Part shown: in pieces, positions 37,474 through 47,846 of the stretch | Numbering within the stretch: the stretch's first letter is position 1 | How the letters are laid out: the number at the start of each line of letters is the position of its first letter | Assembly: GCA_900604495.1 (NCBI GenBank) | Contig: UWOR01000001.1 | Span: 124,001-188,000 of the forward strand | DNA length: 64,000 bases | Reading direction: 5' to 3' | Origin: Desulfovibrio sp. Marseille-P6017 | GTDB lineage: Bacteria; Bacillota_A; Clostridia; Peptostreptococcales; Peptostreptococcaceae | Notes under the pieces: generated by a model | Database searches by the model: none | The model's input: only the letters and a program-made list of their open reading frames with translations | Told to the model about the DNA's origin: nothing | Translations under genes and position numbers: made by a program

Positions 37474-38055
37474 TTAATCAATTTCTATAGTTTCAATTGA
37501 AACATCAAGTATTTTGACTAAGTCTTCTTTAAGTTCATCTTCTTTTAGATTTCCTTCTAATTCTTTTTTATCACCTTCATCTTCGTTAAATACTTGTTCA
37601 GTTTTTTCTTTTTCATTAGATTGTATGTCCTCTTTTTCACTTTTATTACTAATATTTTTTTCTTTTAGTTTTATATTACTAATATCCGATCCGTCAAACT
37701 CTATATCTTCTAGATCATATCCATATTCGTCTAGCTTTAACTTTAACACTTCTTTTAATCCATCTTCATATCCATTAACTAAACTATTAGTTCCGCTTTT
37801 ACTTGCAAGATTATTGCTACTTTCTAAATATTCTTTATTATAGTCGCTCATTACCTTTAAGATTTTATCTTCTAAAGAAGTGTTTCCTGAGAAAAAATTA
37901 ATTATGGGAGTTATAACTATAAATACAAATATAAAATTTACTACAACACTTATATATGGTTTCATTTTAGATTTTGGTAATATCATATCGACTATACCTA
38001 CTATAAATGCACCTATCAAAATTGTTATAATCCACGACTTCAAACCTTCCATCAT
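37474..38055 (-). CDS. spoIIIAF: stage III sporulation protein AF
   Basis: Two N-terminal membrane helices (about residues 5-24 and 32-52) and a C-terminal ring-like domain (VNGYEDGLKEVLKLKLDEYG onwards) with an acidic Lys/Glu-rich insert. Part of the SpoIIIA complex. The ATG at 38055 has GGGGGG 6 nt upstream; the frame is open to 38142, but that part would overlap the end of spoIIIAE. Confidence 0.9.
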   Translation of the reverse strand: MMEGLKSWIITILIGAFIVGIVDMILPKSKMKPYISVVVNFIFVFIVITPIINFFSGNTSLEDKILKVMSDYNKEYLESSNNLASKSGTNSLVNGYEDGLKEVLKLKLDEYGYDLEDIEFDGSDISNIKLKEKNISNKSEKEDIQSNEKEKTEQVFNEDEGDKKELEGNLKEDELKEDLVKILDVSIETIEID

Positions 38056-38066
38056 AAAGTTCCCCC

Positions 38067-39251
38067 CTATTGAGTTACTGCACTTATTGATGTTAGTATT
38101 GCAACAGTAACAAAAAACATAATCATAATAGCAATTACACAAGCAAGCATTATAATCATTAAGTTTGATACATCATTCAAAAAACTAGACATTCCATCTT
38201 CACCTACAGGCTCTACTACAATTGCAGCTGCCTTATATACAACTATTACTGATAATACTTTTATAATTGGTATTAAACAAATACCAACTAATAAAACTAG
38301 TCCTATTCCTCCGAAAACATTTTTTATAAGTTGAGATGAAGATAGTAATATATCTACTGAATCTGATACAAATCCTCCAACTACAGGAATAAAATTTCCA
38401 ATTGCAAATTTAGCTGTTTTTACACTAAACTTATCAAAGCTGGTTACATATATTCCTTGAATAGATACTAATCCTAAATACACAGTAAACATAGCTCCTA
38501 TAGTAACTATATTTATATTTTTTATGAAAGATGCTAGTTTATTTAACTTTATACTTTTTGATAAATTATTTATTATTAGAACTGAAAATGCTATTGTTAT
38601 AGATGCAAACATAAACTTTTTAAAAATAATATTTATTAAAGTTACTCCACCTAAAAATATTGGGTTTAAAGCTGTTGATGTTATTGAAAATCCCATTAAA
38701 GTTAGAAATGTTATTAATATTGGCATTAATACTTGCATTAGTTCGATTGTGTTATCTATAGTTTTATAGCAAATACTTAAGACATCCTTAAATCCAATCA
38801 AAGTAAGAGATACCATAGTAATAAATATAATATAAGTTGTTATTTTGCTTATATCTCCTGATGAAAATGAGTTTTCTAAGCTTTTTAATATAGAAGATAA
38901 TAAAGCTAGTACTAAAATTATAGTTGCTACTCTTAAACTCGTTTTAAACTCACTAAATATTGTAGATACGATTTTATCTTTATCAAATAAATCTAATATA
39001 TTATTTTCTCCACTAATTAGGCCTTTTACAAATTGTTTTAAATCTATATTTTGAACCGCAACATCTTCTCTTATATATTTTTCTATTTCACTTATATTTA
39101 TATTACTAAGTTGATTATCTATATAAGAATCAATACTGCTTTGGGCTCCTTTGTAATCCTCACTATTTTCATTATCTTGTGCAAAACACATTGTAAATGT
39201 ATTAAATACAATAAATAAGATAATAAAAATAACTAATTTATTTTTTTTCAT
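38067..39251 (-). CDS. spoIIIAE: stage III sporulation protein AE
   Basis: Polytopic membrane protein, 394 aa, with an N-terminal signal sequence (about residues 5-24), a short extracellular region and about eight membrane helices. Conserved SpoIIIAE stretches include FIPVVGGFVSDSVDILL and VVEPVGEDGMSSFLNDVSN. It is considered a permease-like core of the feeding channel. Confidence 0.93.
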   Translation of the reverse strand: MKKNKLVIFIILFIVFNTFTMCFAQDNENSEDYKGAQSSIDSYIDNQLSNINISEIEKYIREDVAVQNIDLKQFVKGLISGENNILDLFDKDKIVSTIFSEFKTSLRVATIILVLALLSSILKSLENSFSSGDISKITTYIIFITMVSLTLIGFKDVLSICYKTIDNTIELMQVLMPILITFLTLMGFSITSTALNPIFLGGVTLINIIFKKFMFASITIAFSVLIINNLSKSIKLNKLASFIKNINIVTIGAMFTVYLGLVSIQGIYVTSFDKFSVKTAKFAIGNFIPVVGGFVSDSVDILLSSSQLIKNVFGGIGLVLLVGICLIPIIKVLSVIVVYKAAAIVVEPVGEDGMSSFLNDVSNLMIIMLACVIAIMIMFFVTVAILTSISAVTQ

Positions 39252-39265
39252 AAGTAATCATTCTC

Positions 39266-39652
39266 CTATGGTATTATATTTAATATCATTTCTACTATTG
39301 ATAAAAGTATAGGGAATGACATAGTCATAACTATCACTTTTCCTCCAAACTCTAACTTTGATGCTATATTTTTTTCTCCACAATCATTACAAAGTTGAAT
39401 AGCAAACTCCATAATATATGCAATACCAATTAATTTTATTATTAAAGTTATATACATATTGGGTATATTCGCTTTATTAGCTAAATCTTGTATTCCCTCT
39501 ATGATAAAGTTTAATTTAAATATTACAGATAGTAATATAATTACACCTGTAATTATAGCTATAAAATTTGCGATTTCTGGTCTATCTTTTTTTATTACTA
39601 AACAGAGGGTTGTAGAAATTATAGCAATACCTACTAACTGCATTACTTCCAA
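39266..39652 (-). CDS. spoIIIAD: stage III sporulation protein AD
   Basis: Membrane protein of 128 aa with about four helices; typical LVIKKDRPEIANFIAIITG and IIKLIGIAYIMEFAIQLCND. The TTG at 39652 has GAGGAGG 8 nt upstream and is taken as the start; an ATG three codons later (39643) is possible. Confidence 0.92.
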   Translation of the reverse strand: MEVMQLVGIAIISTTLCLVIKKDRPEIANFIAIITGVIILLSVIFKLNFIIEGIQDLANKANIPNMYITLIIKLIGIAYIMEFAIQLCNDCGEKNIASKLEFGGKVIVMTMSFPILLSIVEMILNIIP

Positions 39653-39667
39653 GATAATCCCTCCTCT

Positions 39668-39865
39668 TTAGTAAAGCTGAAACATTGTTCTAACAGTATT
39701 AAATAAATCACTTATTTCAGTTAATACTATTCCTAAAACTATAATTACACCTGCTAAGTTAGTAAAAGTTGCCCAGTCTTTCCTATCTGCCTTCTCTAAA
39801 ACCATGTTAAGCACCGATATTAATATTCCTACACCTGCAACTTTTAATATTAAAGTTATATCCAT
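39668..39865 (-). CDS. spoIIIAC: stage III sporulation protein AC
   Basis: 65 aa, two membrane helices. VLEKADRKDWATFTNLAGVI is the family hallmark. Short and highly conserved component of the SpoIIIA complex. AGGAGG precedes the ATG. Confidence 0.93.
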   Translation of the reverse strand: MDITLILKVAGVGILISVLNMVLEKADRKDWATFTNLAGVIIVLGIVLTEISDLFNTVRTMFQLY

Positions 39866-39875
39866 GATTATCCTC

Positions 39876-40397
39876 CTATATTAAAATTATTCCTATCCCT
39901 ATTCCTAAAAACATAATAAGTTGCTTGTACAAATTTCCTTTTTTGCTTATATCTTCTTTACTATCTGTAGTTAAATTCTTTAAATTTTCTACACTAAGGT
40001 TTATCATTCTTTCTTGAGATGTAACATCACTTTTACCTAAAATAAGTATCAGCGTTTTTAACTCGTCCACCTCCTTGTTTTGTAAATATGTTTCATTAGT
40101 TAAAATAAATAAATTATCCTCTACTATTTCATCTAAAACTTTCTCCTTATTACTATTTAAATCATTTGCTAAAGCTTTAAAGAACTTGTAAAAACAATAT
40201 TCTTTTTTCTCTCCTATTCGACTAAATATTTCTTCTAATGTATATAACCCAAAGGATAAATCTATCCTTATTATCTCTAATATTCTTATGAGATCATTAA
40301 TCTCTTTATGCCTCTTTATATAAGACTTATGTATAAAATCACCTATTAGATAGCTACAACCTACTAGAATTCCTATAATAATAACTTTAATTTGCAA
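39876..40397 (-). CDS. spoIIIAB: stage III sporulation protein AB
   Basis: 173 aa, one helix at each end (about residues 3-20 and 156-172) with a helical domain between; GLYTLEEIFSRIGEK matches the family. Its fold resembles the GspF-type platform proteins. Starts with TTG at 40397, overlapping the spoIIIAA end by 11 nt, which implies coupling. Confidence 0.9.
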   Translation of the reverse strand: MQIKVIIIGILVGCSYLIGDFIHKSYIKRHKEINDLIRILEIIRIDLSFGLYTLEEIFSRIGEKKEYCFYKFFKALANDLNSNKEKVLDEIVEDNLFILTNETYLQNKEVDELKTLILILGKSDVTSQERMINLSVENLKNLTTDSKEDISKKGNLYKQLIMFLGIGIGIILI

Positions 40398-41355
40398 AAT
40401 ACCATCTCTTTTCTTCTAAATCATAAATTTTTTCTACCGTTCCTGGGCCTTTTCGTGCAGATAAAATTATAACCTTCTTAAATAGTTCTTTGTCTAATAA
40501 GCGACTTAATTCCTTTCTTCCTTGTATATCATCAATAGAATTACCATGTACCGTAGTAATTAGGCTTACACCGCCATTTAAAGCTGTATATAATGCCTTT
40601 ATTTCTTTTTCATTACCTATTTCATCAGTTACTATTATATTAGGTGACATAGACCTTAAAAGCATCATTATTCCTATATCCTTAGGGCAGGTTTCTATAA
40701 TATCTGTTCTTATACCTACATCCATCTGTGGAACACCTAAATATGCTCCTCCAATTTCATTACGTTCATCGATTAATGCAACCTTCATTCCTTTAAATCC
40801 ATACTTTTTATTACCATTACTTAAATTTCTTACTATATCTCTAAGCAATGTTGTCTTTCCACACTGAGGTGGTGATATAATCAAAGTATTATTTACTTGA
40901 TTTTCTCCTTTGACAATATGTTCTAACACTTTATCAGAACACCCTATTATTTCTCTTGAAATCCTTATATTTAAAGATGATATATGCTTAATATTTTTTA
41001 CTTGTCCATTTTCAAGTATTACCTTACCAACTATTCCAACTCTATGCCCACCTCTTAATGTTATAAATCCTTTTGTTATATCGTCCATAAATGTATGAAT
41101 AGAATATTTACATATTATTTGAAAGGTTTGTTCTATATCTTCTCTTGTAACTATATATGGCGTATTCATATTTAGGTCTAATTCATTTTCTTTTTCATTA
41201 TAAAAATAATCTTTATTATTAGAATTTAAAATAAGTGGTTTTCCTGACCTTAATCTAATTTCTTCTATATTAAGATTACTTTTAGGTAGTTTTTTTATTT
41301 TTTCTCTTAAGTTTAACGAAAGAGAGTTTATAATTTCATCAGATATAATTTTCAT
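40387..41355 (-). CDS. spoIIIAA: stage III sporulation protein AA (secretion-type ATPase)
   Basis: Cytoplasmic ATPase of the channel, related to type II/IV secretion ATPases. Walker A SPPQCGKTTLLRDI, Walker B-like VALIDERNEIGG, and SPNIIVTDEIGNEKE. 322 aa. First gene of the eight-gene operon, preceded by AGGAGG and, upstream, by the plsX terminator. A SigE-like CATATATA lies about 25 nt before the gene but no convincing -35 accompanies it. Confidence 0.94.
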   Translation of the reverse strand: MKIISDEIINSLSLNLREKIKKLPKSNLNIEEIRLRSGKPLILNSNNKDYFYNEKENELDLNMNTPYIVTREDIEQTFQIICKYSIHTFMDDITKGFITLRGGHRVGIVGKVILENGQVKNIKHISSLNIRISREIIGCSDKVLEHIVKGENQVNNTLIISPPQCGKTTLLRDIVRNLSNGNKKYGFKGMKVALIDERNEIGGAYLGVPQMDVGIRTDIIETCPKDIGIMMLLRSMSPNIIVTDEIGNEKEIKALYTALNGGVSLITTVHGNSIDDIQGRKELSRLLDKELFKKVIILSARKGPGTVEKIYDLEEKRWYFAN

Positions 41356-41425
41356 ATCTTGTCCTCCTTTCTCGTTTATATATGTATATTTACTTGTCCT
41401 ATAAATTATTACAAGTCTTAAAAAT

Positions 41426-41465
41426 AAAAAATAAAGCTACCTAATATTAGGTAGCTTTATTTTTT
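41426..41465 (-). terminator. plsX terminator
   Basis: ATAAAGCTACCTA pairs with TAGGTAGCTTTAT with flanking A and T runs, overlapping the plsX stop codon. Confidence 0.92.
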
Positions 41466-42498
41466 ATTTCTCTTCATTTTTTATTTTTTTAGCTTCTTCT
41501 TTCTCTTTAGATTCTTGTACAAAATTCTCTATGTCTTTTAAAACATTACCTTTAGCAAATTTTATACCTTGGTTTATAGCATTTTTTATAGCTTTAGAAT
41601 TTGAACTTCCATGAGCTTTTATAACGCCTCCATTTACCCCTAATAACGGAGCTCCTCCATATTCAGAGTAATCCATAAAATCTTTTAATTCTTTTAAATC
41701 ATTTTTTAATAACATTGCACCTAGCTTTCCTTTTGTACTAGATAAAAATGTTTCTTTTAAAAGTTTCATAACTGACATTGCTACACCTTCTGCTGATTTT
41801 AATAGTATATTACCTGTAAATCCATCACATACTATTACATCTGCTTTAGCATTTATAACATCTCTAGCTTCTAAATTACCTATAAAGTTTAAATCCATAC
41901 CTTTAATTTCTTCATAAGACTGCTTTACTAGCTCATTTCCTTTACCTTCTTCTGATCCTATGTTTGCTAATGATATTTTTGGATTTTCTATACCTAAAAC
42001 TTTTTTCGAATATATATTTGTCATAGCTGCAAATTCTACTAAATTTCTAACCTTGCAATCAGCGTTAGCTCCACCATCTGCAATTAAAGTCATTCCTCTT
42101 TTTACGTTTGGTATTGCTGGACAAAGACAAGGTCTATCTATTCCCTTTATTCTACCTACTACAAATAACCCTCCTGCAAGTAAAGCTCCTGTGCTTCCTG
42201 CAGATACTATGGCATCAGCCTTACCTTCTTTTACTAATTGTAAAGCAACTACCATAGATGAGTCTTTTTTACATCTTATTGCTTTAACAGGCTTATCTTC
42301 ATTTTCAATTATCTCTGTCGTATGTATTATCTCTAGTTTACTTTTATCAAACTCATAATTAGAAAATTCCTTTTCTAATATATCTTTATCTCCAGTTATT
42401 ATTATATCTACATTATATTCTTTAATTGCACTTACAACGCCTTCTACGTTGGATTTAGGTGCATTATCGCCACCCATTCCATCCACTACAATCTTCAT
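41464..42498 (-). CDS. plsX: phosphate acyltransferase PlsX
   Basis: Converts acyl-ACP to acyl-phosphate for phospholipid synthesis, a reaction that also runs in reverse when exogenous fatty acids are used. [10 protein letters not shown] at the N-terminus, [22 protein letters not shown] and [17 protein letters not shown] are diagnostic. 344 aa. A common neighbourhood is fapR-plsX-fabD/fabH; here plsX is followed directly by the spoIIIA operon and no fab genes are seen. Confidence 0.95.
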   Translation of the reverse strand: MKIVVDGMGGDNAPKSNVEGVVSAIKEYNVDIIITGDKDILEKEFSNYEFDKSKLEIIHTTEIIENEDKPVKAIRCKKDSSMVVALQLVKEGKADAIVSAGSTGALLAGGLFVVGRIKGIDRPCLCPAIPNVKRGMTLIADGGANADCKVRNLVEFAAMTNIYSKKVLGIENPKISLANIGSEEGKGNELVKQSYEEIKGMDLNFIGNLEARDVINAKADVIVCDGFTGNILLKSAEGVAMSVMKLLKETFLSSTKGKLGAMLLKNDLKELKDFMDYSEYGGAPLLGVNGGVIKAHGSSNSKAIKNAINQGIKFAKGNVLKDIENFVQESKEKEEAKKIKNEEK

Positions 42499-42611
42499 AA
42501 TAATCTTCCCTCCTAAATTTGTATTATAAAATCACTTACCTTATATTATAAATCAAATTTATAAATTTAACTCTAAATGAGCACTAATATATTATTAAAT
42601 ACAAGTAAAAA

Positions 42612-42639
42612 AAAACATGTAGAGTAATCTACATGTTTT
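42612..42639 (-). terminator. terminator of yceD-rpmF
   Basis: AAAACATGTAGA pairs with TCTACATGTTTT around a 4-nt loop, followed by nine T residues on the minus strand. Confidence 0.93.
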
Positions 42640-42649
42640 CTAGAAGTTA

Positions 42650-42826
42650 TTATTTAGAAACAACTTCTTTACCTTTATAATATCCGCAATCAGGACACAC
42701 TCTATGTGGTAATTTTGGCTCATGACATTGAGGACAACTTACAAATCCAGTTGCAGTCATTTGTGAGTTAGCCGCTCTTCTCATTTTAGTTTTTGATTTA
42801 GACGTTTTACGCTTTGGTACTGCCAT
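42650..42826 (-). CDS. rpmF: ribosomal protein L32
   Basis: 58 aa, read from the sequence: [20 protein letters not shown] at the start, then a four-Cys zinc motif CPQC...CPDC and the ending KGKEVVSK. Part of the large ribosomal subunit. It lies 13 nt after yceD, the usual yceD-rpmF pair. Confidence 0.96.
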   Translation of the reverse strand: MAVPKRKTSKSKTKMRRAANSQMTATGFVSCPQCHEPKLPHRVCPDCGYYKGKEVVSK

Positions 42827-42839
42827 TTACGCCACCTCC

Positions 42840-43367
42840 TTAGTCATTTTTAAACAAATCTTTTAATTTAGCAAAACGGGGATCTATAATCTCCTCGTCG
42901 TTCGCAGTTTCATCACAAGAACATTCTTCTTTATTTAAGTTAGCTCCGCACCCTGGGCAAAGACCTTGACAATCTTCATCACAAAGTACTTGTGAAGTTA
43001 AATTAAAATCTATAGTCTGTTCTATTATATCAAGAAGATTTACTTCTTGTCCATCATATATGAAAGCATCATCATCCTCAAAACTATCTTCATCAAAGTC
43101 TTCTTTTACTAAGAATCCTTGTATGTCATAGTTAACAGGTACTTCCACTTCATCTAAGCATCTTGAACAGTTGTCCATAAGTGTAAAATTAACATTAACA
43201 TCGATATATAAACCTTTGTTAGTGTTTGATATTTTACCCTCTACATTAATAGGTGAAGTTAGCTTATATGTGCTATCACAATAATTAATAGTATCAATTT
43301 TTTGAGAAAAATTCAAGTCTAATTTATCAGTTTCTCTTCTGTTTAATTTATCTAGACTAATAATCAT
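42840..43367 (-). CDS. YceD family protein (DUF177)
   Basis: 175 aa. The family is linked to 23S rRNA and ribosome assembly and normally precedes rpmF, as here. CSRCLDEVEVPV and LCDEDCQGLCPGCGANLN contain Cys pairs typical of the group, followed by IDPRFAKLKDLF. A consensus promoter lies 30 nt upstream. Confidence 0.88.
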   Translation of the reverse strand: MIISLDKLNRRETDKLDLNFSQKIDTINYCDSTYKLTSPINVEGKISNTNKGLYIDVNVNFTLMDNCSRCLDEVEVPVNYDIQGFLVKEDFDEDSFEDDDAFIYDGQEVNLLDIIEQTIDFNLTSQVLCDEDCQGLCPGCGANLNKEECSCDETANDEEIIDPRFAKLKDLFKND

Positions 43368-43396
43368 CTTTTCACCTCAATAATATTGCCAAATTT

Positions 43397-43425
43397 ATTA
43401 TACAAATCTCCTCATTGTTTGTCAA
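43397..43425 (-). promoter_or_regulatory. consensus SigA promoter of yceD-rpmF
   Basis: TTGACA and TATAAT, both perfect, 17 nt apart on the minus strand, about 30 nt before the yceD ATG. A strong constitutive promoter is expected for a ribosomal operon. Confidence 0.92.
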
Positions 43426-43469
43426 GTATTTTTACTTGATAGATAAATTTGTAAATAATATGAAAATAA

Positions 43470-43498
43470 GTTAAGGTAGGTGATTAACCTACCTTAAC
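43470..43498 (-). terminator. ackA terminator
   Basis: GTTAAGGTAGGT pairs with ACCTACCTTAAC around a 5-nt loop, then a T-rich tail on the minus strand, 30 nt after the ackA stop. Confidence 0.85.
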
Positions 43499-43527
43499 TT
43501 TATTATATCCAATTAAAGTATTTTTAA

Positions 43528-44724
43528 TTATTTAACTAAAGCTACAGTATCTCTAGCTATCATTAATTCTTCGTTAGTTGGTATTAATAATATTTTAACT
43601 GCAGAATCTTCTGTAGATATTACTCTTTCTTTACCTCTAACTTTGTTAGCTTCTTTATCTAACTTCATTCCTAAGAATTCCATATTTGAAGCTATAGCTT
43701 CTCTCATGTCTATTCCATTTTCACCTACACCAGCAGTAAATACAACAGCATCAACACCGTTCATTTCAGCAGCATAAGATCCTATATATTTCTTAACTCT
43801 TTGAGCATAAGCATCTAAAGCAACTTGAGCTTTTTCATCACCTTTAGAAGCAGCATCTTCTATATCTCTGAAGTCACTTGATATACCAGTCATACCGTAT
43901 ACTCCAGATTGCTTGTTCATTACGTTATCTATTCCATCTGCATCTAAGTTTTCTTTTCTCATTAAGAATGGTATTATAGCTGGATCTATATCTCCACATC
44001 TAGTTCCCATTATTAATCCTTCTAATGGAGTGAATCCCATAGAAGTATCTACACATTTTCCACCATCAACAGCAGCTATAGAAGCTCCATTTCCTAAGTG
44101 GCAAGTTATTATTTTAACATCTTCTATGTTTTTACCTAGCATAGCAGCAGCTCTTTGAGATACATACTTGTGAGAAGTTCCGTGGAATCCGTATCTTCTT
44201 ACACCGTACTTAGAGTATAACTCATGAGGTAAACCATATAAGTAAGATTTTTTAGGCATTGTTTGATGGAAAGCAGTATCAAATACAGCTACCATTGGTA
44301 CTCCTGGAAGTATAGCTTTACAAGCATCTATTCCCATTATGTTTGCTGGGTTGTGAAGTGGAGCTAAATCTATACATTCTTTTATTGTATTTTCAACTTC
44401 TTCAGTTATTACTACTGATGAAGCGAACTTTTCACCACCGTGTACAACTCTGTGTCCAACAGCTTCTATTTCGCTCATTTCTTTTACTCCACCGTAAGTT
44501 GGATCAAGAACAGCGTCTAATACTAATTTTATAGCATCTTCATGGTTTTTCATTGGTTGTTCAACTATGTACTTACCTTCTACACCATCTTTTTCTTGCT
44601 TAAGTATAGAACCTTCTATACCTATTCTTTCAACTAAACCTACACATAAAACAGCTTCATTTGACATATCTATTAATTGATATTTTAATGAAGAACTACC
44701 ACAGTTTAATACTAATACTTTCAT
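43528..44724 (-). CDS. ackA: acetate kinase
   Basis: Interconverts acetyl phosphate plus ADP and acetate plus [51 protein letters not shown] and [11 protein letters not shown] are the acetokinase motifs; His, Arg and Glu active-site residues lie within them. 398 aa, normal. Monocistronic by its own terminator; AAGGAGG precedes the ATG. Codon choice is more regular than in neighbours, which fits high expression. Confidence 0.96.
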   Translation of the reverse strand: MKVLVLNCGSSSLKYQLIDMSNEAVLCVGLVERIGIEGSILKQEKDGVEGKYIVEQPMKNHEDAIKLVLDAVLDPTYGGVKEMSEIEAVGHRVVHGGEKFASSVVITEEVENTIKECIDLAPLHNPANIMGIDACKAILPGVPMVAVFDTAFHQTMPKKSYLYGLPHELYSKYGVRRYGFHGTSHKYVSQRAAAMLGKNIEDVKIITCHLGNGASIAAVDGGKCVDTSMGFTPLEGLIMGTRCGDIDPAIIPFLMRKENLDADGIDNVMNKQSGVYGMTGISSDFRDIEDAASKGDEKAQVALDAYAQRVKKYIGSYAAEMNGVDAVVFTAGVGENGIDMREAIASNMEFLGMKLDKEANKVRGKERVISTEDSAVKILLIPTNEELMIARDTVALVK

Positions 44725-45112
44725 TAGTATACCTCCTTAAATTTTATCAATATCTTTTAACAAGTCTATTAAGACTTTAAATTTAACAATTTTTGTACGA
44801 TTTCTAAATGAAATTTTGTATACAGTAAACATTTATCATAATTAATATATCACTTTTTATATTAAAAGTACATAGTATTTACAGAATATTTAATGTATAT
44901 TTCAAAATACTTTTCCTAGGTATTATTTTTCTATTTAACCTAATATTATTATATGAATATTAATTATTTTAAACTTATTTAACTTATACATTACTGATAA
45001 GTTTCTAGATTAGATCTTACATACCTCTATTTTTTATATTTATTTTAATTTGAAAATTATATATAATTTTTATTTGTAACATACTTTAATGATTAAACAA
45101 AGGAGAAATTTT
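44725..45112. other. divergent intergenic region ackA / tmcAL
   Basis: 388 bases between opposing starts. AT-rich with no ORF I can support. TTGAAA followed 18 nt later by TAAATA (minus strand) is a weak candidate for the ackA promoter. TATAAT at about 45062 (plus strand) could be the tmcAL -10, without a clear -35. A small hairpin AAGTCTATTAGACTT-like occurs near 44762-44777. Confidence 0.35.
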
Positions 45113-46381
45113 ATGAATATACTTGGACTAGTTGTAGAATATAATCCATTTCATAATGGGCACTTATATCATCTAACAAAATCTAAAGAAATAACTAAGG
45201 CTACACACACAGTTGCTATTATGAGTGGTAATTTTCTTCAAAGAGGAGAACCTGCTTTATTTGATAAATATACTAGAGCCAAGGCAGCTGTAGAAAATGG
45301 CGTTGATTTAGTTATTGAATTACCTACTTTATTTGCTTGCCAAAGTGCAGAAATTTTTTCTCATGGTGCAATAACTACATTAAATTCTTTAAATTGTATA
45401 AATTCTATTTGTTTTGGTAGTGAGGTTGGTGAAATAGATATACTTTATGCAATTTCAAAAATATTAGTTGATGAACCTGATTCATTTAAGTTATATTTAA
45501 GAAAATATTTAGATGATGGCATACTTTTCCCTACAGCAAGAAGTAATGCTTTATTTGATTATATAAATGAAAATAATTTAGTTACTATATCTAAAGATGA
45601 ACTTTTGGATATACTTAATTCATCTAATAATATTTTAGGTATAGAGTATATAAAGAGTATACTAAAATTAAAAAGTACTATAACACCTTTTACTATTACA
45701 AGGATGAGTTCTGAATATAACTCAGAAGAAATAAGTAGTTCTATTTGCTCTGCCACAGCAATAAGGGCAGCATTAAAAGAATCTGATGATATTTCATTTG
45801 CATCAAATGTAGTTCCTGTACCAACTTTTAATATAATAAAAGATAAAATATCTAATAATTTTAATCCTATCTTTGATGAAATGTTTTTTGATATTCTATC
45901 ATCAATAATACTTAGAGATAGTAATAATCTAGATTCTTATTTTGATGTTAATGAAGGAATAGAAAATAAAATTTACCAAAGTATATTTAATTCTAAATCC
46001 TTAAATGATTTACATTCCTTAGTAAAATCGAAAAGATATACTTTAACTAAAATTAAACGTATACTTAACAACATCTTACTTGGTATAACTAAAGATGATA
46101 TCAATCTTGTTAAAGATATGAACTATATACCTTATATAAGAGTTTTAGCTTTTAATGATAAGGGTCGAGAAATTTTAAAAACTATAAAAATAAATTCTGA
46201 TGTTAATATTATAAATAAATTTTCAAAAATTACTTTTGCTTTAGATGATATTAAATTTAAAACTTTAATCGACTATGATATAAAAGCAAGTAATATGTAT
46301 AATATGATTTATTATAAAAATAATATGAATTTACTAAAAGGACCTATGGACTTCTATCAATCACCAATCTATGTTAAATAA
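45113..46381 (+). CDS. tmcAL: tRNA(Met) cytidine acetate ligase
   Basis: Acetylates the wobble cytidine of elongator tRNA-Met using acetate and ATP. Nucleotidyltransferase fold with [17 protein letters not shown] (HIGH-like) and [36 protein letters not shown] and ICFGSE follow. About 422 aa. ATG at 45113 has AAAGGAG upstream; a longer frame from 45089 includes that site. It stands alone on the plus strand next to acetate kinase. Confidence 0.92.
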   Translation: MNILGLVVEYNPFHNGHLYHLTKSKEITKATHTVAIMSGNFLQRGEPALFDKYTRAKAAVENGVDLVIELPTLFACQSAEIFSHGAITTLNSLNCINSICFGSEVGEIDILYAISKILVDEPDSFKLYLRKYLDDGILFPTARSNALFDYINENNLVTISKDELLDILNSSNNILGIEYIKSILKLKSTITPFTITRMSSEYNSEEISSSICSATAIRAALKESDDISFASNVVPVPTFNIIKDKISNNFNPIFDEMFFDILSSIILRDSNNLDSYFDVNEGIENKIYQSIFNSKSLNDLHSLVKSKRYTLTKIKRILNNILLGITKDDINLVKDMNYIPYIRVLAFNDKGREILKTIKINSDVNIINKFSKITFALDDIKFKTLIDYDIKASNMYNMIYYKNNMNLLKGPMDFYQSPIYVK

Positions 46382-46395
46382 AAAATTAAAATTAC

Positions 46396-46430
46396 AAGCT
46401 ACCACCAATTTTAAATTTTGGTGGTAGCTT
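46396..46430. terminator. bidirectional terminator tmcAL / lactate operon
   Basis: AAGCTACCACCAA pairs with TTGGTGGTAGCTT, flanked by A-rich and T-rich runs on both sides, between two convergent genes. Confidence 0.92.
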
Positions 46431-46439
46431 TATTTTTAT

Positions 46440-47831
46440 TTAATATATTTTTCCTGGATTCAATAAATTTTTAGGATCAAAAGCAGATTTTATATTTTTT
46501 ATTATATCCATATACACTTCACTTTGAGATTCGTGTAAGTATTCTTTTTTAGCATATCCTATACCATGTTCGCCTGAAACTTGACCTCTTAATACCCTAG
46601 CCTTGCCATACATATGATTAAAAGTTTCACTTAATTTTGCATTCCACTCGTCTTCACTCATATCATCTCTAAGTACATATACATGTAAATTTCCATCACC
46701 TGCATGACCAAAACTTTTTATTCTAACATTTAACTCTTCTTGTAAGTCATGAGTATATTTTATAAATTCAGCAACTTTATCTCTAGGAACTACAACATCA
46801 CATTCATCCATCTCAGTTGTAGATGCTTTTATAGCTTCTAAAAATGCGCCTCTAGCAGACCAGATAGAATCATTTCTTTCTTGTGTATCAGATATAAATA
46901 CATCATATGCCCCACACTCTAAACAAAGTTTAGCAACTTTTTCATATTCTTTTTCAATTTCTTCTTTTGTATTTCCATCAAATGTTAATAATAAGTATGC
47001 ATCAGATGTATTATCTGGGAATTTTTTACCTAGAAAATCTTCTGCTGCAAGAATAACATCTCTTTCCATAAATTCTACAGCTGTTGGGATTGACTTTGAT
47101 TTTATTATTTTAGGCACAGTATTTATTGCCATCTCTAAATTTGGAAATGGTATCAATAAACTTATAGCTTTTTTAGGAAGTGGTAATAACTTTAATGTAG
47201 CCTTAGTTACTATGCCTAAAGTACCTTCAGAACCAACAATTAAATCTTTTATTGCATATCCCGAACTATTTTTAACTACCTTCCCTCCTACATTTATTAC
47301 TTCACCATTAGGAAGCACAACTTCAAGTCCTCTTACATAGTCTCTAGTTACACCGTATTTAACAGCTCTCATTCCACCTGCATTAGTATTTATATTTCCT
47401 GCTATAGTAGCACTTTTTTCTCCTGGGTCTGGTGGGTAAAATAAATCTTTTTCTTGTACATATTGACCTATAGTCATAAGAAGAACTCCTGGTTCAACTG
47501 TTAATGTTAAATTTTCCTCATCTAATTCTAATATTTTATCCATTTTGCTTAAGTTAATCATTATACCACCATGTATTGCTACTGATGCTCCTACAAGACC
47601 TGTTCCTTGCCCTCTTGGTGTTACAGGTATATTATTTTCATAAGCATATTTCATTATTTTAGATACCTGTTCTGTACTACGCGCAGTTATAAGAACTTCT
47701 GGATATTTCTCAACTCCACCTAATTCATCATGAGAAAAATCTTCACTTATTTCATCACCAACAATTACATCCTCCTTATCACAAATACTAAGTAAAAAAT
47801 CTATATCATTTTTATCAATAGTCTTATACAT
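46440..47831 (-). CDS. FAD-linked D-lactate dehydrogenase (LctD-like)
   Basis: FAD-binding oxidase of the GlcD/LDH family, 463 aa. PCMH FAD domain: [47 protein letters not shown]-terminal domain: [17 protein letters not shown] and [15 protein letters not shown]. With the adjacent EtfB and ferredoxin-type EtfA it matches the Acetobacterium woodii LctBCD complex, which couples lactate oxidation and NAD reduction to ferredoxin oxidation by flavin confurcation. Last gene of the operon. Confidence 0.88.
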   Translation of the reverse strand: MYKTIDKNDIDFLLSICDKEDVIVGDEISEDFSHDELGGVEKYPEVLITARSTEQVSKIMKYAYENNIPVTPRGQGTGLVGASVAIHGGIMINLSKMDKILELDEENLTLTVEPGVLLMTIGQYVQEKDLFYPPDPGEKSATIAGNINTNAGGMRAVKYGVTRDYVRGLEVVLPNGEVINVGGKVVKNSSGYAIKDLIVGSEGTLGIVTKATLKLLPLPKKAISLLIPFPNLEMAINTVPKIIKSKSIPTAVEFMERDVILAAEDFLGKKFPDNTSDAYLLLTFDGNTKEEIEKEYEKVAKLCLECGAYDVFISDTQERNDSIWSARGAFLEAIKASTTEMDECDVVVPRDKVAEFIKYTHDLQEELNVRIKSFGHAGDGNLHVYVLRDDMSEDEWNAKLSETFNHMYGKARVLRGQVSGEHGIGYAKKEYLHESQSEVYMDIIKNIKSAFDPKNLLNPGKIY

Positions 47832-47846
47832 AATAATCCCCCCTTA

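Noticed and set aside
44725..45112. Riboswitch or small RNA upstream of ackA
   Set aside because: No conserved aptamer features or strong terminator/antiterminator pair could be found by eye.
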